Shown here: positions 46,103 through 56,083 of the stretch, in pieces
Layout of the letters: every line of letters begins with the position of its first letter
Numbering within the stretch: the stretch's first letter is position 1
Assembly (NCBI RefSeq): GCF_946902045.1
Contig: NZ_OX336253.1
Location: forward strand, 124,001 to 188,000
Source: Neisseria sp. Marseille-Q5346
GTDB lineage: Bacteria; Pseudomonadota; Gammaproteobacteria; Burkholderiales; Neisseriaceae
Length of the DNA stretch: 64,000 nucleotides
Direction of reading: 5' to 3'
Notes under the pieces: generated by a model
Database searches by the model: none
Told to the model about the DNA's origin: nothing
The model's input: only the letters and a program-made list of their open reading frames with translations
Made by a program: the position numbers and the translations under genes

Positions 46103-48091
46103 ATGAAAAAACTGACTAATCAAAATCTTCACATTATTTTGTCGGAACGCTTAAATGATACCGACTTTGTTCTTATTCTCAATGCATTAATCAAATTTTT
46201 GCGCCGAGGAGGCAAAAAACAGGCTTCCGAACGTTTCGATTTGATTTTATCTACTTTAAAACAAGACGATGCTCTATGTCGTCAATTCAGCCTGCGCTTT
46301 TATACTTGGCTGTCCAAAGTTCACATCTATCCTGCGCTGATTAAGCTGGGTATTTTCTCACGTCATAGTTTTACTCGGGAGATGGGCATACGGATTTATG
46401 AACGTTTCAGCCCGTCTTATAAAGATTTTTCCAATCTGCGCGAAGTATTTTTATATCTTTTTCATTCGAAAAACGATGATAAATGGTTGCAAACCCTGAG
46501 TTTGCGCCAATGGTTGAGTATGTATGAATTGTTGCAGGGTAAGGCGGATCCTGCTTTGCTTCAGACGGCCAGCCGACAGTTGGCAGATGCCCGTTTGCGA
46601 GCGGTAGAAATGCTGTCGATTTGGATTGCTTCCGAAGCGATTGAGCCGGATTTAATACGGATTGCCCCCCGTTTGTTGGAGGCAGATTCGGCATTTGTCG
46701 CTTTGCAACGTGAAATTGCAAAATTGGTAGAACACTATCGCCATAGCGAAGAAACTTACGATACGGCGCACTTGGAGGTCATGTTTGACCAGTGCGACAA
46801 GCAAATTGAGTATCTGCGTCGTCGTGGTACAGGAGCAGGGTCTGGCTCATCAGTGAAAGTGGCGCACTTGCTGGAGCGTTTGCAGCAAACTATCAGCCGT
46901 CTGAAACTGTTGACCAATATTCAAATTGAAACCGGCAGCCGCACCCGCCTAACCATCAATCTGATGAATGCGATGATTTACGCGGCGGTAGAGCAATACA
47001 GCACCAGCCACTTGCGTAAAAGCAGTATCCGAATGCTGGCGCGCAGTATTACGGAAAACAAAAGCCATCATGGTGATCATTACATTACGCGCAACCGTAG
47101 CGAATATTTCAAAATGTTTTATTCCGCAGCTGGCGGCGGCGTAATTATTGCTTTGATGGCATTGAATAAAATCCATATTGCGTCTTTGGGATTCGGCGAG
47201 TTTACGACTTCATTCCTTGCCGGACTTAACTACGGCTTAGGCTTTATGCTGATTCATATGCTGCACTGTACCGTTGCAACCAAGCAGCCCGCCATGACGG
47301 CGGCGAGCTTTGCCGAACAGGTGGACTCGAATGAAGGCAGTAAAGCGGTGGATAATAAATTGGCTAAACTGCTGATTGACGTGTGCCGTTCGCAAAGTGT
47401 CGCCGTGTTTGGCAATGTATCGATTGCGGTATTGTTGGCGGCAGGGATTGCTTGGGCTTATGCCTACACGCATGGACAGCCTTTATTGAATGAGGCGGTT
47501 ACAGCCTACCAGCTTAAATCTATTGAGATTTTTACCCAACCGACCTTGTGGTATGCCACTATTGCCGGTGTGTGGTTGTTTTGCTCGGGGATTATTGCCG
47601 GCTTCTTTGACAACCGTTCCGATTATCTGAACTTGCGTCAGCGCCTGCCGTTTAATCCGTTTTTACGAAAAATCATGCGTCCGCAGCCACGCCGCCTTCT
47701 GGCCGCTTATATTCATAAGCATTACGGCTCGCTTATGGGCAATTTTATTTTCGGTATGCTTTTAGGTATGACCGGCTATTTTGGCCATCTTTTCGGCTTG
47801 CCGCTGGATATTCGCCATGTGGCGTTTTCTTCGGCAAATTTGGGTTATGCTGCGATTAGCGGTCATACAGATATATTCACTTTTATGCTTGGCTTGGCAA
47901 GTGTATTGGCAATCGGCATGGTGAATCTGGTGGTCAGCTTTTCTTTAGCTTTGGCCGTTGCGCTCCGCTCTCGAGGCACGCGTTTGGGCAGTATGCGTAA
48001 TCTGCTGAAGAGTTTCTGGAGTCAAGTGAAAGCCAATCCTTTGATTTTGCTGTATCCGGTTCAAGTGAATAACAAAGACAACACGAAGTAA
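46103..48091 (+). CDS. gcr: Gcr-type integral membrane protein (annotated elsewhere as site-specific recombinase)
   Basis: 662 aa. This family is called site-specific recombinase Gcr in Neisseria, but none of the tyrosine or serine recombinase motifs is visible. The N-terminal 300 residues are helical and rich in Leu, Arg and Gln; the C-terminal half has six or more hydrophobic segments (GGGVIIALMALNKI, SVAVFGNVSIAVLLAAGIAWAY, IAGVWLFCSGIIAGFF, GYFGHLFGLPLDIRHV). It is most likely a membrane protein of unknown function. The ribosome-binding site is weak. A DUS pair follows. Confidence 0.78.
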   Translation: MKKLTNQNLHIILSERLNDTDFVLILNALIKFLRRGGKKQASERFDLILSTLKQDDALCRQFSLRFYTWLSKVHIYPALIKLGIFSRHSFTREMGIRIYERFSPSYKDFSNLREVFLYLFHSKNDDKWLQTLSLRQWLSMYELLQGKADPALLQTASRQLADARLRAVEMLSIWIASEAIEPDLIRIAPRLLEADSAFVALQREIAKLVEHYRHSEETYDTAHLEVMFDQCDKQIEYLRRRGTGAGSGSSVKVAHLLERLQQTISRLKLLTNIQIETGSRTRLTINLMNAMIYAAVEQYSTSHLRKSSIRMLARSITENKSHHGDHYITRNRSEYFKMFYSAAGGGVIIALMALNKIHIASLGFGEFTTSFLAGLNYGLGFMLIHMLHCTVATKQPAMTAASFAEQVDSNEGSKAVDNKLAKLLIDVCRSQSVAVFGNVSIAVLLAAGIAWAYAYTHGQPLLNEAVTAYQLKSIEIFTQPTLWYATIAGVWLFCSGIIAGFFDNRSDYLNLRQRLPFNPFLRKIMRPQPRRLLAAYIHKHYGSLMGNFIFGMLLGMTGYFGHLFGLPLDIRHVAFSSANLGYAAISGHTDIFTFMLGLASVLAIGMVNLVVSFSLALAVALRSRGTRLGSMRNLLKSFWSQVKANPLILLYPVQVNNKDNTK

Positions 48092-48099
48092 GATTGAAG

Positions 48100-48136
48100 A
48101 AAGGCCGTCTGAATATATATTTTTCAGACGGCCTTT
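48100..48136. terminator. Inverted DUS pair between gcr and clpP
   Basis: 14-base arms with a nine-base AT loop between convergent genes. Confidence 0.85.
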
Positions 48137-48156
48137 TGATTTAAAAACTATAAAGA

Positions 48157-48777
48157 TTAGGCTTGCAGAGAGGCGCGGTTTTCCAAAACTTGGTCAATCA
48201 AACCATATTCTTTAGCTTCATCGGCAGACATATAATTGTCGCGGTCGGTATCGCGTTCCAAGTCGGCCAAATCGCGATCACAATGTTTGGCGAGTAAGCG
48301 GTTCAGTTTCTCTTTGATTTTCAGCAGCTCTTTAGCGTGAATTTCAATATCGGAAGCCTGACCGGCCAAGCCGCCGCTGATGAGCGGTTGGTGAATCATG
48401 ATGCGGCTGTTTGGCAGGGCAAAGCGTTTACCTTTTTCGCCTGCGGATAACAGGAATGCTCCCATACTTGCCGCTTGACCCAAGCATAAGGTAGAAACAT
48501 GAGGCTTGATGAAGTTCATGGTATCGTAAATCGACATACCGGCAGTAACTGAACCGCCCGGAGAGTTGATATAGAAGAAGATATCTTTATCAGGGTTTTC
48601 ACTTTCCAAGAACAGTAATTGCGCAACAACCAAGTTGGCAGATTCGTCTGTCACCGGGCCGATCAAGAAAACGATGCGCTCTTTCAAAAGGCGTGAGTAG
48701 ATGTCGAATGCGCGCTCGCCGCGACCGCTTTGTTCGATAACGGTAGGGACAAGGTAATTATTGAAATCGAAGGACAT
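48157..48777 (-). CDS. clpP: ATP-dependent Clp protease proteolytic subunit
   Basis: 206 aa. It forms the tetradecameric serine protease chamber used by ClpX and ClpA. The triad is Ser104 (GQAASMGAF), His129 (RIMIHQPL) and Asp180 ([10 protein letters not shown]). AGGAGA lies before ATG. It follows tig at 90 bases, with a hairpin in the gap; in other bacteria the order is tig-clpP-clpX, but clpX is not next here. Confidence 0.97.
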   Translation of the reverse strand: MSFDFNNYLVPTVIEQSGRGERAFDIYSRLLKERIVFLIGPVTDESANLVVAQLLFLESENPDKDIFFYINSPGGSVTAGMSIYDTMNFIKPHVSTLCLGQAASMGAFLLSAGEKGKRFALPNSRIMIHQPLISGGLAGQASDIEIHAKELLKIKEKLNRLLAKHCDRDLADLERDTDRDNYMSADEAKEYGLIDQVLENRASLQA

Positions 48778-48799
48778 TTTTGTCTCCTGTTAATGATGG

Positions 48800-48837
48800 A
48801 AAAGCACCAAAGCCATTTAAAGCGCTTCGGTGCTTTT
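48800..48837 (-). terminator. Hairpin between tig and clpP
   Basis: Arms AAAAGCACCAAAGC and GCTTCGGTGCTTTT with one mismatch. Only a short U run follows in the minus direction, so partial termination is most likely. Confidence 0.5.
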
Positions 48838-48867
48838 GATTGTCTGTTTCAGACGGCCTTAGAGCAA

Positions 48868-50178
48868 TTAAGCTTGTGCGCCCATTACTTCGTCAAAAGA
48901 CAGCGCTTTTTCAGTTACTTTAGCTTTGCTCAGAACGAAATCAACAACGTTGCTTTCTACTGCCAAAGAAGTTGGGCCTTGCAGGCGGGAAGGCTCTGCG
49001 TAGTACCAGTCGATAACTTCTTGAGGATCTTCGTAGCTTTCAGCGAAGTTGGCAACAACGGCTTTGATTTGGTCTTCAGTTGGCTCAAGTTTGTTTTCTT
49101 CAACCAATTTAGCCAAAATCAGACCCAAAGCAACGCGGCGTTCTGCTTGTTCTTTGAACATATCCAAAGGCAGATCCAAGTTGGCAGCGTCAGCCATACC
49201 TCGGTTAACGAAGTTTTGTTTCATTTCGTTTGCCAGGCGGGCGGCTTCTTCGTTGACCAAAGCAACAGGAACTTGCAAGTCAGTCGCTTTGAGCAGGGCG
49301 TTCATGACAGATTCTTTGGTTTGTTCACCGATGCGGCGCTCAACTTCGCGGCCAACGTTTTTCTTCACTTCTTCACGCATTTTGGCAACGTCGCCGTCTT
49401 CAATGCCCAGAGCTTTGGCAAAGTCAGCGTTAACTTCAGGCAAAGTAGCTTCAGAAACGTTGTTCAGAGTGATGGTGAATACGGCAGATTTACCGGCAAC
49501 ATCTTTACCGTGGTAGTCTTCAGGGAAGTTTACGGTAACATCTTTGCTTTCACCGGCTTTCATACCGACAACACCGGCTTCAAATTCAGGCAACATTTGA
49601 CCTGCGCCCAATACGAAAGCGTAGTTTTTAGACGCGCCGCCGGCGAAAGGCTCGCCGTCGATTTTGCCTTCAAAGTCGATGATGACGCGGTCGCCGTTTT
49701 GGGCTTCGCGGTCAACATGGTTGAAGCGGGTGCGTTGTTTGCGCAGGATTTCTACAGTTTGGTCAACTTCGGCATCGCCAACAGTCGCAGTAACTTTTTC
49801 TACTTCTTGGGCAGACAGGTCGCCAATAGTTACTTCAGGGAAAACTTCAAAAATAGCGGCAACTTTGAAAGACTCTTGATCGTCTTGTTCTTCAACGGCC
49901 TCAAAGCGTGGGTAACCGGCAACTTTCAATTCTTGAGCAACGGCAACATCGTAGAATTCGCGTTGTACCAATTCGTTGATAACGTCGTTTTGTGCGCTTG
50001 CGCCGTACATTTGAGCAATCATTTTGAACGGTGCTTTACCCGGACGGAAGCCGTCAACTTTTGCACGGCGTTGGGTTTGTTTCAGTTTTTTCTCAGTTTC
50101 TGCGTTGATTTTGGACCAAGGCAGAGACAATACTACTTTGCGTTCCAGATTTTCTAAAGTTTCAACAGTTACGCTCAT
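48868..50178 (-). CDS. tig: Trigger factor (ribosome-bound chaperone and prolyl isomerase)
   Basis: 436 aa, near the usual 432. The ribosome-binding N-domain has GFRPGKAPFKMIAQMYG, the ribosome docking loop with the FRxGxxP signature. The PPIase domain (about 160-245) contains FEGKIDGEPFAGG and EFEAGVVGMKAGE, and the C-terminal arms are helical. It captures nascent chains as they exit the ribosome. AAGGG lies before ATG. A TTCCGAA dyad is at 50229-50246, just upstream of its start. Confidence 0.96.
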   Translation of the reverse strand: MSVTVETLENLERKVVLSLPWSKINAETEKKLKQTQRRAKVDGFRPGKAPFKMIAQMYGASAQNDVINELVQREFYDVAVAQELKVAGYPRFEAVEEQDDQESFKVAAIFEVFPEVTIGDLSAQEVEKVTATVGDAEVDQTVEILRKQRTRFNHVDREAQNGDRVIIDFEGKIDGEPFAGGASKNYAFVLGAGQMLPEFEAGVVGMKAGESKDVTVNFPEDYHGKDVAGKSAVFTITLNNVSEATLPEVNADFAKALGIEDGDVAKMREEVKKNVGREVERRIGEQTKESVMNALLKATDLQVPVALVNEEAARLANEMKQNFVNRGMADAANLDLPLDMFKEQAERRVALGLILAKLVEENKLEPTEDQIKAVVANFAESYEDPQEVIDWYYAEPSRLQGPTSLAVESNVVDFVLSKAKVTEKALSFDEVMGAQA

Positions 50179-50228
50179 CGTAAGCCCTTAAATTTGTTGT
50201 GTTTAAACGGTTATCCTTCTGCTCAGTA

Positions 50229-50246
50229 TTCCGAAGAATTTCGGAA
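50229..50246. promoter_or_regulatory. Dyad TTCCGAA-GAAT-TTCGGAA upstream of tig
   Basis: Perfect 7-base inverted arms with a four-base spacer, about 55 bases before the tig ATG. It could be an operator or leader hairpin. Confidence 0.4.
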
Positions 50247-50306
50247 GCGTGCATAAGGTCAAAATTTAGCTGCTTAGTATAACACAATGTTTCACGAATA
50301 ACATAA

Positions 50307-50349
50307 AAAGGCCGTCTGAAAAGTAGGAAATTCTTTTCAGACGGCCTTT
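50307..50349. terminator. Inverted DUS pair after ftsK
   Basis: 16-base arms with an 11-base loop, in the gap between ftsK and tig. Confidence 0.82.
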
Positions 50350-50370
50350 GTGTTTCGATATTGTTGTTTT

Positions 50371-52815
50371 TTACAACTGGTCTTTTTGCGCCAGAATCCG
50401 TCGGCTGCCGTTGATGTCTGCAGGAGAGAGAACACCGGCATTTTCAAGCGCATCTATTAAATTGGCGGCACGGTTGTAGCCGATGCGTAATTGGCGTTGC
50501 AGGGCAGAAATGGAAGTCTTGCGGCTTTCTAATACGAAGGCAACGGCTTGATCGAATAGCTCATCGCTGTTTGCGTTCGGATTAACAATATTGGTGGTTT
50601 CGATGGCTGCTTCGCCACTGAGCAGGCCTTCCACATAATTGGTCGGAGCCTGTTCTTTGACGAAATTGACGACTTGATGTACTTCATCATCGGAAACAAA
50701 CGCACCTTGCAGGCGTGTCGGTTCTGCGCTGCCCGGTTGCAGGAATAATGAGTCGCCGTATTTGAGCAATTCGTCCGCACCCATTTGGTCAAGAATGGTG
50801 CGGCTGTCGATTTTGCTTTGTACGGTAAAGGCCATTCGTGTCGGAATGTTGGCTTTAATCAGGCCGGTAACCACATCGACACTCGGGCGTTGAGTGGCGA
50901 CAATCATGTGAATGCCTGCAGCACGCGCTTTTTGGGCAAGGCGTGCGATTTGCTGCTCAACGGATTTACGTTCGGTCATCATCAAGTCTGCTAACTCATC
51001 GATAACGACCACAATCAACGGCAGTTTTTCCAGAGGCTCAGGATCGTCAGGATTTAAGCTGAACGGGTTGAGCAATGGTTTACCTGCTGCTTTGGCTTGT
51101 TCGACTTTTTGGTTGAAACCGTCCAAATTACGCACGCCGGCATGGGAAAGCAGGCGATAACGTTTTTCCATTTCGGCAACACACCAGTTCAACGCTTGTC
51201 CGGCTTCGCGCATATCAGTTACGACCGGACAGAGCAGGTGCGGAATGCCGTCGTAAATGCTCAATTCCAGCATTTTCGGGTCAATCATAATGAAGCGGAC
51301 TTCGTCAGGCGTGGCTTTGAAGAGCATGGACATAATCATGCCGTTCACACCGACGGATTTACCCGAACCGGTCATACCTGCGACCAAAAGATGCGGCATT
51401 TTTGCCAAGTCGCCGACAACGGGCGTACCTGCAATATCTTTACCCAAGGCAACGGTCAGTTTGGACTTGGCGTCAGTAAACACGGATGAAGAGAGGATTT
51501 CGCTCAACATGACGTCTTGGCGTTTCTCATTGGGTAATTCAATGCCCATGGTGTTTTTACCGGCAATGGTTTCTACGATACGTACTGCTTGCAGAGACAT
51601 CGAGCGCGCCAAATCTTTGGATAGCGCGACAATTTGGCTGCCTTTGACACCTTGTGCCGGTTCGATTTCGTAGCGGGTAATCACGGGGCCGGAAGTAGCG
51701 GAAACAACCTGTACGCCGATGCCGAATTCAGCCAGCTTGGCTTCGATTAATTCTGCGGTCTGTTGCAATTCATCCGGATTGACGGCAACCGGTTCTTCAG
51801 ACGGCATACGCAACAGGTTCATGTTGGGTTTGTGGTACTCGCCATTGTTTTTAGGTTCAGTATCGTCAAATAGGGAAGTTTGGATTTTAGGGGGCGGCGC
51901 AACGGATACGGCAACGGTTTTACGGTTGCTGCTGCTGCCTGCCAACGGAGCAACCGGAGTGGCGGTAATGGTTTTGGCTTCTTTAACCATGCGGCGCGTA
52001 TTTTGGGTTTCCAAAGCTTCGGCGCTGACATCTTCTTTTTTATTTTGATATTGAGACAGTTTTTTCATCAAGCTGCCAAACAGGTCGCCCACATGGCTGC
52101 CGGATTTGGCCATGACTTCCAACCATGACACCTGAGCCAGCAGGGAAATGGACAACAGCAACATCACCAGCATAATCAACAGGCTGCCCGACTTGCCCAA
52201 CAACCAAGCCAAGCCTGAACCCGCTAACAAGCCGACCAAGCCGCCTGCACCGACGGGAAGGGATTCGCTTAATGCGTTGTCAAACAGGAAGTGTTCGATA
52301 ATCGGGCTGCACACCAGTAGGAGGAATAATGCCAAAGCGGCTACGCCGTGATTGTAGGGCTTGTGGTTTTCCTGCTTTTTCATGGGGCGGAAGTTTTTGT
52401 AGAGGAAAACGCAAGAGGCGACGATCCACCACCAAAATGACAGGCCGAACAAATAATACCCGACATCGGAAAGATAGGAACCAAAAAGGCCGCCGAGGTT
52501 GGCAACATCATGGCTTTGGGGAACGCTGCGCGACCATGCAGGGTCGTCCATGCTGAAGCTGGCCAGGGAAATAGCCAGATAAATGGTGATAACCAAGCCA
52601 AACAGCCATAAAGCATCATTAATCAAGTTGACGACATGCTCGGGGCGCGCTTTTTTTTCTTCGTTTCTTTGCAGCTCTTTGGCGGCCTTGAGGCGTTGGG
52701 AGACTTTATTGTCGGCTTGAGTTTGTGCTTTGGTGGATTTGCGTGTGGTCGGTTTGGCTGCCGGTTTGGTAGAGACGCGTTTTTTTGTTTGGGTTTTAGA
52801 AGATTTTGCAGTCAT
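50371..52815 (-). CDS. ftsK: DNA translocase FtsK
   Basis: 814 aa from ATG 52815. The N-terminus after a Lys/Thr-rich stretch holds four membrane helices (residues about 60-205) that anchor it at the septum. The motor domain has Walker [12 protein letters not shown] (about 465-475) and the FtsK motif [16 protein letters not shown]. The C-terminal gamma winged helix ([22 protein letters not shown]) recognises polar motifs. The total length is short relative to E. coli FtsK since the linker is small. It moves chromosome dimers to the dif site. A DUS is inside the gene. Confidence 0.95.
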   Translation of the reverse strand: MTAKSSKTQTKKRVSTKPAAKPTTRKSTKAQTQADNKVSQRLKAAKELQRNEEKKARPEHVVNLINDALWLFGLVITIYLAISLASFSMDDPAWSRSVPQSHDVANLGGLFGSYLSDVGYYLFGLSFWWWIVASCVFLYKNFRPMKKQENHKPYNHGVAALALFLLLVCSPIIEHFLFDNALSESLPVGAGGLVGLLAGSGLAWLLGKSGSLLIMLVMLLLSISLLAQVSWLEVMAKSGSHVGDLFGSLMKKLSQYQNKKEDVSAEALETQNTRRMVKEAKTITATPVAPLAGSSSNRKTVAVSVAPPPKIQTSLFDDTEPKNNGEYHKPNMNLLRMPSEEPVAVNPDELQQTAELIEAKLAEFGIGVQVVSATSGPVITRYEIEPAQGVKGSQIVALSKDLARSMSLQAVRIVETIAGKNTMGIELPNEKRQDVMLSEILSSSVFTDAKSKLTVALGKDIAGTPVVGDLAKMPHLLVAGMTGSGKSVGVNGMIMSMLFKATPDEVRFIMIDPKMLELSIYDGIPHLLCPVVTDMREAGQALNWCVAEMEKRYRLLSHAGVRNLDGFNQKVEQAKAAGKPLLNPFSLNPDDPEPLEKLPLIVVVIDELADLMMTERKSVEQQIARLAQKARAAGIHMIVATQRPSVDVVTGLIKANIPTRMAFTVQSKIDSRTILDQMGADELLKYGDSLFLQPGSAEPTRLQGAFVSDDEVHQVVNFVKEQAPTNYVEGLLSGEAAIETTNIVNPNANSDELFDQAVAFVLESRKTSISALQRQLRIGYNRAANLIDALENAGVLSPADINGSRRILAQKDQL

Positions 52816-52920
52816 GAGATAAAGGCCGTCTGAAAAGACCGGAGGTAATGTGCGTAAAGGGCAAATTATACCGTATTTACTAGGCACAAGAAATTGAAAC
52901 GGGCGTAATCATTATAGGAT

Positions 52921-52984
52921 TCAGGCCGTCTGTTTGGCGTGACGAAAATTTTGGATTTCGTTTCCACCTGTTCAGACGGCCTGA
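52921..52984. repeat. Inverted DUS pair with wide spacer
   Basis: TCAGGCCGTCTG and CAGACGGCCTGA, separated by 40 bases that contain an inner CGAAA / TTTCG dyad. It is between ftsK and the first DUF4124-like gene. Confidence 0.65.
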
Positions 52985-53003
52985 TGTTTTGATTGATTTG
53001 GAC

Positions 53004-53555
53004 TTACATTCTGCCCAGTTCGCGTTGGAGGGCTTGAATATTTTTCTCCCTATCCAAAACCGCACCTTGCAACGTACTGATGGCCTGTTGATTGACGCTG
53101 CCGCCTTTGGCTGTCCGCGCTTGGCTCAGTTGCTTTTTGGCATCGGCCAAAGCCGCGCGTTCATTGGATAACTCGGTTTCCAAAATAGAGCGGCGGCTGT
53201 TGACGCCGGAGGACTTGGGAACCGGAGGAGGAGCCGTTTCAGAAGCGGTACGGACAGGGGCAGGTTTGGGCGTTGCCTTATGGTAGGATTTTGCCGCTGT
53301 ATTTTTACTTTTTGCCGGAGCCGTTTGTGATGTCGGTGCGTTGAGTGTAGGCGCATCGCTAACCGGGGCGTCGTATCGGCTGCTGCTGTATTTGCCGACA
53401 ATCGGCAAATCGTTGACGGCCTGGCAGTTACCGCTTGGACGCGAGGTATAGACAATTGAGCCGTTGACTTCACAGGTGTAGATTTTTGCGGCGTGGGCTT
53501 GGCTGTTGAAAACGGCAAGCGGCAGCAGGGATAGGGTAAGCAGATATTTTTTCAT
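53004..53555 (-). CDS. Secreted DUF4124-like protein with Pro-rich linker and coiled coil
   Basis: 183 aa. A signal peptide (residues 1-22, ending HAHA-A) precedes a small Cys-pair domain, KIYTCEVNGSIVYTSRPSGNC, which is DUF4124-like, read here as YTCEVNGS and VYTSRPSGNC. A Ser/Pro/Thr-rich linker (about 55-115) leads to a C-terminal coiled coil (about 120-180) rich in Glu, Ala, Leu and Gln. The mature protein is probably periplasmic. Function is unknown. It is next to a related shorter gene. Confidence 0.75.
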   Translation of the reverse strand: MKKYLLTLSLLPLAVFNSQAHAAKIYTCEVNGSIVYTSRPSGNCQAVNDLPIVGKYSSSRYDAPVSDAPTLNAPTSQTAPAKSKNTAAKSYHKATPKPAPVRTASETAPPPVPKSSGVNSRRSILETELSNERAALADAKKQLSQARTAKGGSVNQQAISTLQGAVLDREKNIQALQRELGRM

Positions 53556-53591
53556 GATTCAGGTAGGGCTGATTCGTTGCAGTTGAGCATT

Positions 53592-53945
53592 TTATTCTTG
53601 TTCAGACGGCATGGGCTGCTGTTTTTTAGCTTTTGTACCGTTTTTGTTTTTGCTCGGTTTGTCGGCTTTTTTCTCTTGTTTATCGGATTTTCCCGCGCGT
53701 GCCTTTTTCTTAGGCTTTGCACTTGCGCGTTCATCAGAGGCATTGAGACTGCGGATGTTGAGGTGGTAACCGCTGCCTTGATGGCCGCTGATTTTAGGCA
53801 ATTGTGCCTGTGCGCAGGAGGAGTTGGGTTCGGAAGTATAGCTGCCGTTGCCGCAGGAATAAACTGCGGCGGCTGCGTGAAGAGAAATGCCCAAGACGAA
53901 AGAGGATACGAGGAAGTATCCGGCTTGTTTGATGGTTGAAGTCAT
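53592..53945 (-). CDS. Short DUF4124-like secreted protein with a Lys-rich tail
   Basis: 117 aa. The signal segment (AGYFLVSSFVLGISLHAAA) leads to VYSCGNGSYTSEPNSSC, which aligns with the same domain in the neighbour gene, so the two are paralogues. The tail after residue 72 is Lys-rich (KPKKKARAGKSDK and similar). CGGAAAAAC lies before ATG. It directly precedes the larger paralogue, 36 bases away. Confidence 0.72.
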   Translation of the reverse strand: MTSTIKQAGYFLVSSFVLGISLHAAAAVYSCGNGSYTSEPNSSCAQAQLPKISGHQGSGYHLNIRSLNASDERASAKPKKKARAGKSDKQEKKADKPSKNKNGTKAKKQQPMPSEQE

Positions 53946-53992
53946 GTTTTTCCGTATTGTGTTTTATTTCAGACGGCCTGATGGCTCTATTT

Positions 53993-55912
53993 TTATTGGG
54001 AAAACTCGGCTTCGACATCAACTTGGATTTGCTCAAGCTCTTCCTGCCATTGCAGCCAGTTTTCTTCCAGTTGCGTTAATTTTACTTTAGTTTCTGTTAA
54101 TTGTGCGAGTGTCTCTTGCAATTTGGGTTTATTTTCTTCTGAATAAGCAGATTCTTGTGCCAAAAATGCTTCACAGGCCGTCTGAATATCAGTCAATTGT
54201 GCGATTTCTTTTTCGGCTTTGTCGATCTTCTGCTGAATCGGTTTGCTGCGTTTGGCTTTTTCCTGACGGATTTGTGCTTCTATGCGCTTGGTATCCTTAC
54301 GGCTTTGGCTTTGTGCAGAAGCGGCGGGGGCTGCTGCGGCGTTTTCTTGTGCCAATCGCCATTGACGGTAGTCGTTCAAATCGCCGTCGAAGTTGTTTAG
54401 ACGGCCTTTATCAATCAATAGGAAGCTATCGGTAGTCGCTTCAAGCAGGCTGCGGTCGTGCGAAACGACAATCAATGCGCCTTGGAAACTTTGCAGGGCA
54501 AGTGTCAGGGCGTGGCGCATATCCAAGTCTAGGTGGTTGGTCGGTTCGTCAAGCAGCAGCAGATTAGGTTTTTGCCAGATAATCATGGCAAGGGCGAGCC
54601 GCGCTTTTTCCCCACCGGAGAACGGCTCGGTCTTTTGAACCGCCATATCGCCGACAAAGTTGAAACCGCCTAAAAAGTTACGGATTTCCTGTTCGCGGAC
54701 TTCGGGCGAAAGCTGCTGGATATGCCAAACCGGACTTTGGTCGGCGCGTAAGGTATCCAGTTGATGTTGGGCAAAATAGCCGATATTGAGCTTTTCGGAG
54801 CGGACGATATTGCCGGAAAGTAAATCGATTTTTCCTGCCAATGCTTTGATAAATGTGGATTTACCGCTACCGTTAACGCCCAGCAGGCCGTAACGTGCGC
54901 CGCTTTCCAGAGACAAGGTGATATCGTGCAAAACGATATTGTCGCCATAGCCCAAATCGGCATGGTCGAGTTTCAATAATGGATTGGGCAGGTGGGTCGG
55001 ATTGGCAAACTCAAAGGAAAATTCGCTATCCAAATGCGCAGGGGCGATGCGCTCGAGTTTGGCTAATGCCTTCATGCGGCTTTGGGCTTGTACGGCCTTT
55101 GTGGCTTTGGCTTTGAAACGGTCGATAAAGGATTGCAGATGTTTGATTTGTGCCTGCTGTTTGACGTAGGCGGCTTGTTGTTGCGCCAGACGTTGGGCGC
55201 GTTCGGCTTGGTAGAAATCGTAATTGCCGCCGTATTGGGTCAGTTTTTGTTGCGACAGCTCGATGGTGTGCGTTGTGGTGGCATTCAAGAAGTCGCGGTC
55301 ATGGGAGATGATGATTTGCGTACAGGGTAGGGAAGCGAGATGGTTTTCCAGCCACAATACGGTTTCTAAATCCAAGTGGTTGGTCGGTTCGTCCAAAAGC
55401 AGCAAATCTGCACGACAAATCAGCGCTTGGGCGAGGTTGAGGCGCATACGCCAGCCACCGGAAAAGGATTTGACGGGGCGCGTATGTTCTTCTTGCGCAA
55501 AACCTAAGCCGTTAAGCAGCTTGGCAGCGCGTGCCGGCGCGGTATAGGCATCGATTTCTTCAAGTTTGGCGTGATATTCGGCTTGCTTCATGCCGTCGTT
55601 TTGCGCTTCTGCTTGAGCCAAGGCCGTCTGAAAAGCCTGCAATTCGGCATCACCTTGCAAAACGTAGTCTAAAGCGGAAATATCTAAATCGGGCGTTTCT
55701 TGAGAGACGGAAGCCAGACGCCATGTTTTGGGAATCAGGATTTCGCCGCCATCTTGCGTGATTTCACCTTTTATCAGCGCAAACAGGCTGGATTTTCCCG
55801 TACCGTTTTTACCGATTAAACCAACGCGTTGGCCGGGGTTGATTACGGCATCGGCTTTATCGAGCAGGACTTTCAAACCGCGTTGTAAGGTGAGTTTTTT
55901 AATTTCTATCAT
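53993..55912 (-). CDS. ABC-F family ATPase, YheS/Uup type
   Basis: 639 aa from ATG 55912. It has two ABC cassettes: Walker A GLIGKNGTGKSSLF with signature SFSGGWRMRLNLAQAL, and GLLGVNGSGKSTFI with signature PFSGGEKARLALAM, each followed by LLLDEPTNHLDL. There are no membrane segments. The C-terminal part (about 525-639) is a coiled coil rich in Glu, Gln and Lys. ABC-F proteins act on ribosomes to relieve stalls. An in-frame TTG at 55924 is a weaker start. The length and C-terminal coil suit YheS. Confidence 0.9.
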   Translation of the reverse strand: MIEIKKLTLQRGLKVLLDKADAVINPGQRVGLIGKNGTGKSSLFALIKGEITQDGGEILIPKTWRLASVSQETPDLDISALDYVLQGDAELQAFQTALAQAEAQNDGMKQAEYHAKLEEIDAYTAPARAAKLLNGLGFAQEEHTRPVKSFSGGWRMRLNLAQALICRADLLLLDEPTNHLDLETVLWLENHLASLPCTQIIISHDRDFLNATTTHTIELSQQKLTQYGGNYDFYQAERAQRLAQQQAAYVKQQAQIKHLQSFIDRFKAKATKAVQAQSRMKALAKLERIAPAHLDSEFSFEFANPTHLPNPLLKLDHADLGYGDNIVLHDITLSLESGARYGLLGVNGSGKSTFIKALAGKIDLLSGNIVRSEKLNIGYFAQHQLDTLRADQSPVWHIQQLSPEVREQEIRNFLGGFNFVGDMAVQKTEPFSGGEKARLALAMIIWQKPNLLLLDEPTNHLDLDMRHALTLALQSFQGALIVVSHDRSLLEATTDSFLLIDKGRLNNFDGDLNDYRQWRLAQENAAAAPAASAQSQSRKDTKRIEAQIRQEKAKRSKPIQQKIDKAEKEIAQLTDIQTACEAFLAQESAYSEENKPKLQETLAQLTETKVKLTQLEENWLQWQEELEQIQVDVEAEFSQ

Positions 55913-55971
55913 GATGGCAGGCAAGGGGGTAAGTAAAACGAAAGGCGTTATTTTACCTGAAAAGATATATA

Positions 55972-56038
55972 AAAGGCCGTCTGAACAAGTATGAAAACGA
56001 AATCAACGATTTCTATTTCACTTATTCAGACGGCCTTT
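55972..56038. terminator. Extended inverted DUS pair
   Basis: 19-base arms (AAAGGCCGTCTGAACAAGT and its complement, one G-T pair) with a 29-base loop between the amino-acid transporter and the ABC-F gene. Confidence 0.75.
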
Positions 56039-56083
56039 ATGAAATGACAGTCGGAAATGCTTTCAAATTGTCTGTCGTTTCAA

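Noticed and set aside
48730..50157. 475-codon open frame on the plus strand
   Set aside because: It is the antisense of tig and the clpP start, made open by the codon bias of tig. Its sequence is Phe/Asn/Gln rich and unlike any family.
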